From the NCBI GenBank assembly GCA_945883885.1, contig CAMCYM010000093.1, positions 1 through 6,637 of the forward strand: a stretch of 6,637 bases of DNA, given 5' to 3'. Made by a program: the position numbers and the translations under genes. Each line of letters opens with the position of its first letter. Position 1 is the first letter of the stretch. Of the stretch, positions 1 through 6,069 are shown one piece after another. Origin of the DNA: Chryseobacterium gleum (GTDB taxonomy: Bacteria; Bacteroidota; Bacteroidia; Flavobacteriales_D; Sanyastnellaceae). The notes under the pieces were generated by a model. The model saw only the letters and a program-made list of their open reading frames with translations. It was not told the DNA's origin and made no database searches.

Positions 1-1
1 C

Positions 2-3000
2 GAGCCCTTCACGCTCCATGCCGAGGCATCTTCCACCGCAGAAGGATGGGAAGTCCGGGACATCGATTGCCGGGTGGCAGGGAACTTGGTGGAACTGATC
101 GGTGGGCGGGTGCGTGGCGTGGAAGGGGACTTGACCGACGTCGAAGGTGCCCTGCACGTGGAGCCGTTCCCGTTGTCGGTTTGGCTCGCGGAGCGAGGCG
201 TCCCCCTGCCCGAAGCAGCTGCACCGTGGCTCCGGACCGCAGCCCGCCGAAGCAACGGCTGGACCTTGAGCGGCGCGTGGAGGCCCACGCGGTATGCGAT
301 CGAGCTTGCACCGGACTCCTGGAACGGTGGGACGCCCCCGCACATCTCATGGGACTTCGACGGGACCGAAAGCACGTGGATGTGCGAACACCTCCCGGTC
401 GCCGATGCACTGGCTGGAGCCCCCGTGGAGCTGCTCACAGCTTCCGGAACCCTGGCGGGCGACCTGCTGGATTTGATCGAAGCCGATTCCCTGCAAGGAA
501 CGCTCGCCCTCGAAGGCCGCTGGGGTGGCGGCACTGCACTCGGGCCGTTTGCCACCACGTATGCACTGGAACTGGGCGACGGGGTGCGCGCCGCGGGGGA
601 ACTCACCTCGTCCGATGCGCGCGCCACCGGAAGCGCGGACTGGAGGTTCCATGTGCAGCCGGATGGCACCTGGACGGCCGGCGTGGAAGGATCCGTCGAA
701 GGCCTGCAGCTCCCGAACAAAGCATGGAAGGCCTTCGGCACGTTTCAGGCAGATGTGGCGGCAGCCGGGGACGAGGTGTACAACGGCGGGATTGCCCTGA
801 GGACCATCACCTTGCTCGAACGCGGTGCTCCGGTGCGGTTCGACCGCTTCGATGTGCACGGCAAGTTGACCCCTTCGGAGATCGAACTCGAGTGGATGTC
901 CGACCTGACTTCTGGGAACGTGCGGGCCAGTGCGGACCTTGCAGCGTGGGAGCGGTGGTGGGAGGCCTTCAGCGCGCGGGCGCCGCTTCCGGTTCCCAGC
1001 CCAGAGCTGGGGACGCGATTCACGGTGGCCAACGCAGCTCCGCTGGCGGTGTTGTTCGACATGCCTGCCGTCATCGCCCCGGGCACCGTCGGTCGGGCCC
1101 GCGTCAACGCAACAGGAATCGAAGTAGCCCTCACCTCGGACCGCATCGGATGGGATGGGTGGTCTGTTACCGGCGTGGACCTGCGGGTGGCGGGCGACGC
1201 CCGTGCGGTGGAAGGGACGTGCAAGGCCGCTGCCGTGAGCGATGGAAGCACATCGTGGGCCCGAGAACTCGATCTCGACCTCGAGGCAGACAGTACATGG
1301 CGGCTGCGCGGAGCGGCCCGGGATGCCGCAGGTGAACCCGGACACATCGCGGTTGAACTGGCCACGGATGCTGAGGGAAACCGGATTGTGCGGGTCCCGG
1401 AAGCAGAAGTCCCGGTGTTCGGGATGGCGGTGGCGCTCGAAGGCACCGGAGCCGAAGTGGCCGTTGCGAAAGACGCCTTCGCATTCAAAGGTTGGCAGTT
1501 GGCCGGGCCTGGCTTCTCGTTGCTGCTCGAGGGCACGGTAGGGCCCGATCCAGAAGATGCGCTCGTCGGAGAACTCAATCTGACCCAATGGCCTGAATTA
1601 GAAGCATGGGGCGTGCCTGCAGGGCGATTGGCAGGCGCCTCCATCCGGTGGGAGGCCTGCGGGTTTGGGGAGGACTTCGAGTGGACCGCCCAGCTGCGCG
1701 CCCGCGATGTCGCTTTCCGCGAATTTCAGCTCGATTCGATGGTGGCAGCGGCCACGGGCGGGTTGACATCCGGCTATGTGTGGACCGAGGCGTTCCGCAC
1801 GGGCGGTGGCCGGTTAGGAGCGAGCGGAAAAGTGCCGTTTGACCTCACGGAGGAGCTGGATTTCAATGTGTTGATGGACCGAATTCCGCTGGATTGGACG
1901 TCCGTGTTTTTGCCTCCGGAAGCCGTCACCTTGTCGGGTGACGTCTCCGGCCAAACCCAGCTCGCGGGCACCTGGGATCGCCTGCGCCTCGCGGGAAGTT
2001 TGGAGGGCAGCGCCCTCAACATCTTCATCCCCTCCCTCGGGACCAGCTACCTCCTCGACGGCCGCGTGGACATCGAACCGGGCATGTTCGCGCTCGACAA
2101 CTGGCGCGTTCGCGACGACCGGGGCCGCGAAGGCAGGCTGACCGCCACGGTCCTTCACACGGACTTCGGTGCATGGAACTTTGACGCAAACCTCACGGCG
2201 CCCGCACCGTTCCACCTCATGGAATTGACGCGCGACGACAACGGCCTGTTCTACGGCTCCGCGTTTGCCACCGGCGATGTAAACGTCAGCGGCAACAGCG
2301 ACGACATCGCCATCGAAGCGCGGTTGCGCACCGAGGAAGGCACGACGTTCGCCCTGCCCCTCGATGCCGCAAGCGATGTGACCTACGGCGGGGGCTTCCT
2401 GTCTTTCCGCTCCCCGGACGCCGCAGCCGCACCGCGGGCCAGGGACTTTGTGAAGATCAAGCTGAACCTCGGCATCGAAGTAACCGAGGCGGCGCGGGCG
2501 CGGATCATCTTCGACGAGGCGGTCGGGGACGAAATCGTCGGCAAAACCCGCGGCAACCTCGCGCTCAACATCGACGACTTCGAACGCTTTACCATGAACG
2601 GCGACCTCGAAGTCCTGGAAGGCTCCTACCTCTTCACGCTGGAGAACGTCATCAGCAAGCGGTTTACGGTGGTCCCCGGCGGGCGGCTGCGCTGGTTCGG
2701 TGACCCCTATGCCGCCGACATCGACCTCGTCGCCAGCTACCGCGTCCGCACCCGGCTCAACGAATTGCTGCCATCCGAAACGGACCTTCCGGGACGGACC
2801 CCGGTGGACCTGCGGCTGGGATTGCAGGGCAACCTGCTTACCCCCGGCATCGACTTCAATGTGGTCGTTCCGGACGCCGAGCCTCGGATCCAAGCGTTGG
2901 TCGAAAGCGCCCTCTCGAACGAGGACGAGCTCAACCGGCAGGCGGTCAGTTTGCTCGTACTCGGACAGTTCTTCAACCCAGACCCCGCGTCCGGCGCCGT

Positions 3001-3445
3001 CGGTCCCGCGGGGCTGCAAAACAGCGGCACCGGCCTGCTGGCATCGCAGCTCGGCACGTGGATTTCGTCGCTCACCGGCGGCGTCGATGTCGGCCTCGAT
3101 TACGGATCTGACCCGTTGAGCGGACAGCAAGCGCTCGCCGTCGCATTGAGTACCCGGTTGCTCGACGACCGGTTGCAGCTCGAGGGCGCTTTCGGGACGA
3201 ACCGGTTGGCAAATACCCCGTCGCAAGACCTTCAGATCCAAGACATCCGCGTCAGCTACGACCTCAGCGAATCCGGCCGACTGCAAGTCACCGGATACAC
3301 CCAAACGACCCCCACCATCCCCGGGCAAGACGGCCGAATCTCGCAAGGCGTGGGCATCCGCATGCGGCGCGACTTCCATCACCTCGGGGAGCTCTGGGAG
3401 CCGCGAAACCGGCGACGACCTGCCGGTTCGGGCGGTACGGAATGA
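2..3445 (+). CDS. tamB: TamB family translocation/assembly module protein, 5'-truncated
   Basis: The reading frame is open from the window edge to TGA at 3443-3445, giving 1147 visible residues. The true start and the expected N-terminal membrane anchor lie upstream; a GTG at 74 is internal, because coding-like sequence continues before it. In characterised relatives, TamB is anchored in the inner membrane and crosses the periplasm as a long hydrophobic beta-groove. It works with a BamA-like partner in outer-membrane protein assembly and phospholipid transport. Visible signs are long beta-rich AsmA-like repeats, then the conserved TamB (DUF490) C-terminal half: SGDVSGQTQLAGTW near residue 646, FYGSAFATGDV near 750, FALPLD near 783, EGSYLFTLENV near 875, RTPVDLRLGLQGNL near 932, and NEDELNRQAVSLLVLGQF at 973-990. 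It ends in a barrel-like stretch, then a basic tail (RRDFHHLGELWEPRNRRR). The order of motifs is that of Bacteroidota TamB. I see no frameshift. The next gene follows after 33 nt on the same strand. Confidence 0.93.
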   Translation, partial: EPFTLHAEASSTAEGWEVRDIDCRVAGNLVELIGGRVRGVEGDLTDVEGALHVEPFPLSVWLAERGVPLPEAAAPWLRTAARRSNGWTLSGAWRPTRYAIELAPDSWNGGTPPHISWDFDGTESTWMCEHLPVADALAGAPVELLTASGTLAGDLLDLIEADSLQGTLALEGRWGGGTALGPFATTYALELGDGVRAAGELTSSDARATGSADWRFHVQPDGTWTAGVEGSVEGLQLPNKAWKAFGTFQADVAAAGDEVYNGGIALRTITLLERGAPVRFDRFDVHGKLTPSEIELEWMSDLTSGNVRASADLAAWERWWEAFSARAPLPVPSPELGTRFTVANAAPLAVLFDMPAVIAPGTVGRARVNATGIEVALTSDRIGWDGWSVTGVDLRVAGDARAVEGTCKAAAVSDGSTSWARELDLDLEADSTWRLRGAARDAAGEPGHIAVELATDAEGNRIVRVPEAEVPVFGMAVALEGTGAEVAVAKDAFAFKGWQLAGPGFSLLLEGTVGPDPEDALVGELNLTQWPELEAWGVPAGRLAGASIRWEACGFGEDFEWTAQLRARDVAFREFQLDSMVAAATGGLTSGYVWTEAFRTGGGRLGASGKVPFDLTEELDFNVLMDRIPLDWTSVFLPPEAVTLSGDVSGQTQLAGTWDRLRLAGSLEGSALNIFIPSLGTSYLLDGRVDIEPGMFALDNWRVRDDRGREGRLTATVLHTDFGAWNFDANLTAPAPFHLMELTRDDNGLFYGSAFATGDVNVSGNSDDIAIEARLRTEEGTTFALPLDAASDVTYGGGFLSFRSPDAAAAPRARDFVKIKLNLGIEVTEAARARIIFDEAVGDEIVGKTRGNLALNIDDFERFTMNGDLEVLEGSYLFTLENVISKRFTVVPGGRLRWFGDPYAADIDLVASYRVRTRLNELLPSETDLPGRTPVDLRLGLQGNLLTPGIDFNVVVPDAEPRIQALVESALSNEDELNRQAVSLLVLGQFFNPDPASGAVGPAGLQNSGTGLLASQLGTWISSLTGGVDVGLDYGSDPLSGQQALAVALSTRLLDDRLQLEGAFGTNRLANTPSQDLQIQDIRVSYDLSESGRLQVTGYTQTTPTIPGQDGRISQGVGIRMRRDFHHLGELWEPRNRRRPAGSGGTE

Positions 3446-3466
3446 CCGATGGGTGCCTCGAGAACC

Positions 3467-3474
3467 TATCTTCG
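3467..3474 (+). promoter_or_regulatory. Candidate Bacteroidota -7 promoter box (TATCTTCG) before the T9SS cargo gene
   Basis: TATCTTCG matches the Bacteroidota sigma-A -7 element TAnnTTTG at five of six fixed positions. It ends exactly 4 nt before the ATG at 3479. No clear -33 TTG element is visible about 20 nt upstream. The box supports 3479 as the start and suggests that the gene is transcribed separately from tamB, with a leader of only a few bases. This is inference from motif and spacing. Confidence 0.5.
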
Positions 3475-3478
3475 GGGC

Positions 3479-4513
3479 ATGAGAACCCACTTCTTCTTCG
3501 CTGCCTTGTTGCCGGCCGGTCTCGCAGCTCAGCCTGTGATTACCTCCGTGGATTGCGCGCAAGGTGGAACCACGTATCCATTCGTGAACACGACCATCGT
3601 GGATGCCGGGGCGGTCGACGTTTCAGGGGCGAATGTGGTGTGGGATTTCTCTGACCTCTCTCCTACCGGCGACGCTCCAGTCACCCCGTCGCCCATCAGC
3701 GCGGCTTCTTTCACGGCCCAGCTCGTCTTCAACAGCCCGTTCAACGGCGCCTACCAGAGCAGCTTTTTCCTGCCGACAGAATTGCCGGACCTCAGCGACA
3801 TCGCCGCTTTGCCCATCCCCCTCGACGGGTTCAACAGCTTCTACAAGACCTCGGGGTCAGCCTATGCGATTTGCGGCATCGGCCTCAGCTCCAGCGGGTT
3901 TGATCTCCCCGTGGAATACAGCGACGTCGATGAACTGCTTCCACTCCCCTGCACGTACGGCTCGACCTTGAACTCGACCGGTGCGTTTGATCTGAACATC
4001 GAAGGAGTTTTCGGCTACAGCAGCACGTTAGCCCGTACCATCGAAGCCGACGCGTGGGGCACCCTGATTCTCCCCGATGGCCCGCACGAAGTGGTCCGCG
4101 TGCGGACCGAGATTTCCGGCACCGACGTCATTGACATTCCCCAAATCGGCTTCCCCATCGAAATCCCACGTACGGATGTGATCTATCAGTGGTGGGGGGA
4201 CAACCACGGCTTTCCGCTGCTCGAAGTCACGACCCTCTTCGGATTCCCTGTCACCTCCCGGTACCAAGCGTTGCCTGCCTCAAACAGCGTGCACGAAACG
4301 GCAGCGACTCCGACTCCGCTCGTCGCCCCGAACCCGGTGGAAACCGGGCGGGACTGCCGGTACCTCGGAACGCCCGGCCCTTGGTCCCTGCTCGATGGCG
4401 CAGGCCGTGTCCTCGCCCAAGGCGAAGGAATGCACCTGCCCACGTCTGAACTTCCAGCAGGAATGTACGTAGTGCGCAGCGGATCCTCTTCGACCCGCCT
4501 CGTCATCCGCTGA
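3479..4513 (+). CDS. Secreted protein with type IX secretion C-terminal sorting domain, function unknown
   Basis: This 344-residue protein has a Sec signal peptide, MRTHFFFAALLPAGLAA, with likely cleavage before Q18. An N-terminal glutamine after cleavage is common in Bacteroidota and is often cyclised to pyroglutamate. Residues about 20-267 form a beta-rich domain resembling uncharacterised flavobacterial secreted proteins: VVWDFSDL near 50, then an EADAWGTLILPDG segment, then IYQWW and FPLLEVT. A short Thr/Pro linker (about 268-281) leads to a type-A T9SS sorting domain at about 282-344, starting VAPNPVETG, with LLDGAGRVLAQGEG, LPAGMYVV and a final TRLVIR. It should cross the inner membrane by Sec and the outer membrane by T9SS, where the tail is removed. 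I chose ATG 3479 over ATG 3449 because the longer form adds ten residues (MGASRTYLRG) before a complete signal peptide and ignores the promoter-like box. I recognise no enzymatic motif. The gene converges with the small - strand gene. Confidence 0.85.
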   Translation: MRTHFFFAALLPAGLAAQPVITSVDCAQGGTTYPFVNTTIVDAGAVDVSGANVVWDFSDLSPTGDAPVTPSPISAASFTAQLVFNSPFNGAYQSSFFLPTELPDLSDIAALPIPLDGFNSFYKTSGSAYAICGIGLSSSGFDLPVEYSDVDELLPLPCTYGSTLNSTGAFDLNIEGVFGYSSTLARTIEADAWGTLILPDGPHEVVRVRTEISGTDVIDIPQIGFPIEIPRTDVIYQWWGDNHGFPLLEVTTLFGFPVTSRYQALPASNSVHETAATPTPLVAPNPVETGRDCRYLGTPGPWSLLDGAGRVLAQGEGMHLPTSELPAGMYVVRSGSSSTRLVIR

Positions 4514-4522
4514 TCTTCAGCG
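4508..4522. terminator. Small hairpin across the convergent stop codons, possible bidirectional 3' end
   Basis: CGCTGA-TCT-TCAGCG is a perfect 6-bp stem with a 3-nt loop, centred between the two convergent stop codons. Three of the six pairs are the stop codons themselves (TGA on each strand), so only three pairs are independent support. There is no T-run on either side, so it is not a classical intrinsic terminator. A second inverted repeat, CAGCGGAT at 4477-4484 and ATCCGCTG at 4505-4512, overlaps it and would compete with it. Confidence 0.25.
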
Positions 4523-4957
4523 CTCGTCCGCGTCGAGGGCGTCGATTTCTTTGCCGACGCTCCGCTCGTACCAGGCATCCAGCACCCAGCCCTTCGCCAC
4601 TTGGGCGTTGCGGAACACCCGGAAAGCCACCGCAGGCCGGAAAAATGCCCAGCGGATGCGGTCGCGGAAGACCTGGATGGTCGAAGGCACCACGATGGTG
4701 CGGGCGGGAACGCCCTCCATCGCCGCATCGCTGCCCAGCCACTCCAGCGCAGGCTGATCCACCCACACGGCGGTAGCCGCCACGACCATCAACACCGGCC
4801 CCTCCACACCTGGCAGCACCCCGCGCCGTGCGCGTTCGATCCGCTGCACAGCCTCCAAATCCAACACGGTATCCGGGTGGAACCGCACGGTGTAGAGGCC
4901 CATCGAAAGCTCGATGGTAGCCCCGGGAACTTCCGTCACAAGCGTCGGCTGCTTCAT
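4517..4957 (-). CDS. Small STAS/SpoIIAA-like protein (DUF7793-type)
   Basis: This 146-residue protein has no signal peptide or membrane segment, so it should be cytoplasmic. Its pattern matches small Bacteroidota SpoIIAA/STAS-like proteins: a beta hairpin (IELSMGLYTVRFHPD, residues 15-29), a helix with LDLEAVQRIERARR (32-45), a core strand GPVLMVVAATAVWVD (53-67), a helix LEWLGSDAAMEG (71-82), a strand ARTIVVPS (85-92), and a helix leading to AFRVFRNAQVAKGWVLDAW (111-129). The acidic tail (KEIDALDADER) extends beyond the fold. No function is established for this group. STAS domains elsewhere bind nucleotides or act as phospho-regulated switches, but I cannot point to a conserved phospho-serine here. 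The ATG overlaps the TGA of the lipoprotein gene as ATGA, so translation is probably coupled. No Shine-Dalgarno is seen; CCCTATCCTTGCCC precedes the start. Family assignment is from memory of the pattern, so it is moderate. Confidence 0.65.
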   Translation of the reverse strand: MKQPTLVTEVPGATIELSMGLYTVRFHPDTVLDLEAVQRIERARRGVLPGVEGPVLMVVAATAVWVDQPALEWLGSDAAMEGVPARTIVVPSTIQVFRDRIRWAFFRPAVAFRVFRNAQVAKGWVLDAWYERSVGKEIDALDADER

Positions 4958-6069
4958 GGGCAAGGATAGGGGCTGGTCGGGTTGGGGCTGCAAAAATTGA
5001 GTCCAGCCGTCGCGTCGCCTTCCACCAAGTGCTCGATGGTATCCGTGGTGTAGCCGATGCCATACACCCCCTGGCGGGCGCGGGATGCCCAAAGCCCCAG
5101 TCCGCCGACCACATTCGTGTACGATGGCCGCTCCTGGATGACCCCCGTCACGGGCGCATTCACATCGAGGTACGTCGCGAGCGGTTCGTTCGCAATCGTG
5201 AGGATGAAGTCGATGGCTTCGACGTTCCCGGTGGTGGCGTTCCAAACGCCCAGCTGGCGGGTGATCAGCGGGTTCGCCTCCAGCCTGCTGGCCAGGGTAG
5301 TGAAAAACCGCTCCCCGTTGATTTCCTTCATGAGCACCTGCCCCCCTGCGGTGGAGGCTGCATCGACGGCGCCGATGAACCACTCGATGTCGCGCGTCCG
5401 CTCCTCCACGAGGACCGTATGGGCCGCGTCCGCCCATTCCCGCTCGATGACATGGAGGATCAAGGTGACTTCGTACCGGCTGGCACCGGGCGTGGTGGAC
5501 CATTTGAACGTTTGGTCCGGATACGTCACCGAAGCAGGTCCGATGTTCGCAAAGCCCATCTTGTACCCGATGACGCCGGGCGGCGGCTGCGTGATGTTCC
5601 CGGCCACGCTGGCAATCATGTCGGTCGTGGCACGCACTTCGGTGCCGTCGGCCACGTCCACTTCGAGGTCGTACTCGGCGGCCGGGTTCAACCCGTTTTC
5701 CGGCACGAAGTACCAAGCCTGATGCTCTGGCGCGTAGAACACCCCGTCGTCCTGTTTGTCGCTCCGCGTCGTGTCTGAGAGGTAGAACGTGTTCGTGACG
5801 ATGCCCCCGACGCGCTCGATAACCCGCACCTGGAGCTCTTCCGGAGCATATTCCGAGCTGTCGGCGATGGCCGCCGCATCGAATTGGTTTCCGGGGCCGA
5901 GCCACGTGCGGTTGATCCGGACCCATTGCGTGTCTGCCGCGGCATCCAGCAGTCCGAAGACCACGGGTGTCCGAAGATACGGAGCGTTCAAATCGACGTC
6001 CGTCGAACAGCCCGCGACAGCCCCTGCGAGCACTGCCGCACCGACACCCCACCGCATCGCGTTACGCAT
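4954..6069 (-). CDS. DUF4249 family outer-membrane lipoprotein
   Basis: This 371-residue protein starts MRNAMRWGVGAAVLAGAVAGC. The lipobox is V-A-G-C with lipidated C21; the +3 and +5 residues are aspartate (CSTDVD), loosely compatible with a Bacteroidota surface-export signal. The mature N-terminus shows the DUF4249 signature: TPVVFGLLD, then TQWVRINRTWLGPGN, the counterpart of the family's VVYGLLD and HYIRINKAFLG. A YDLEVDVADG and TDMI segment, FKWSTTPGASRYEVTL, and a C-terminal YGIGYTTDTIEHL are also present. DUF4249 proteins are surface or outer-membrane lipoproteins of unknown role, often found near TonB-dependent receptors; none is visible here. The only non-lipidated cysteines are C360 and C370, in the tail NFCSPNPTSPYPCP. 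The start overlaps the acyl-CoA reductase stop by 8 nt, and its stop overlaps the next start by 4 nt. ATG 6069 is preferred over the methionine at residue 5 because a promoter-like box sits 4 nt before it. Confidence 0.88.
   Translation of the reverse strand: MRNAMRWGVGAAVLAGAVAGCSTDVDLNAPYLRTPVVFGLLDAAADTQWVRINRTWLGPGNQFDAAAIADSSEYAPEELQVRVIERVGGIVTNTFYLSDTTRSDKQDDGVFYAPEHQAWYFVPENGLNPAAEYDLEVDVADGTEVRATTDMIASVAGNITQPPPGVIGYKMGFANIGPASVTYPDQTFKWSTTPGASRYEVTLILHVIEREWADAAHTVLVEERTRDIEWFIGAVDAASTAGGQVLMKEINGERFFTTLASRLEANPLITRQLGVWNATTGNVEAIDFILTIANEPLATYLDVNAPVTGVIQERPSYTNVVGGLGLWASRARQGVYGIGYTTDTIEHLVEGDATAGLNFCSPNPTSPYPCP
4961..4968 (-). promoter_or_regulatory. Weak candidate -7 box (TATCCTTG) before the STAS-like gene
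   Basis: On the - strand, TATCCTTG ends 3 nt before the ATG at 4957 and matches TAnnTTTG at five of six fixed positions. It lies inside the last codons of the DUF4249 gene (Tyr-Pro-Cys-Pro), so coding constraint could explain it. The ATGA overlap already offers a route to expression without it. It is listed because the same arrangement occurs at the other two visible starts. Confidence 0.25.

Noticed and set aside
46..1335. A 429-codon open frame on the + strand overlapping tamB
   Set aside because: The product is rich in Arg, Gly, Cys and His with no recognisable domain. It is a frame shadow of the TamB frame, which is uninterrupted.
3449..3478. Longer start for the T9SS cargo protein at ATG 3449
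   Set aside because: It adds ten residues before a complete signal peptide, and the TATCTTCG box would then be inside the coding sequence.
3446..3478. Possible terminator between tamB and the T9SS cargo gene
   Set aside because: Only the CTCGAG palindrome and very short pairings are present. There is no stable stem and no T-run.
1814..3562. A 582-codon open frame on the - strand, antisense to tamB
   Set aside because: It lies opposite a clearly conserved TamB C-terminal domain. Its translation is low in hydrophobic structure and rich in Arg/Gly/Val, as expected from a GC-rich codon pattern read on the other strand.
3442..3654. A 70-codon frame starting in the ATGA at the tamB stop
   Set aside because: The ATGA overlap looks attractive for coupling, but the product is Arg/Gly/Cys-rich and lies over the signal peptide and start of the T9SS cargo protein in another frame.
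5029..5778. Two overlapping + strand open frames antisense to the DUF4249 gene (249 codons, and 221 codons at 5057-5722)
   Set aside because: The - strand frame has a lipobox and family motifs throughout, so the + strand frames are shadows. No signal or domain is visible in them.
4958..6052. A long upstream extension of the STAS-like reading frame (511 codons in all)
   Set aside because: The extension overlaps the whole DUF4249 gene in another frame and has shadow-like composition. The ATG at 4957 in the ATGA overlap begins the part with sensible protein features.
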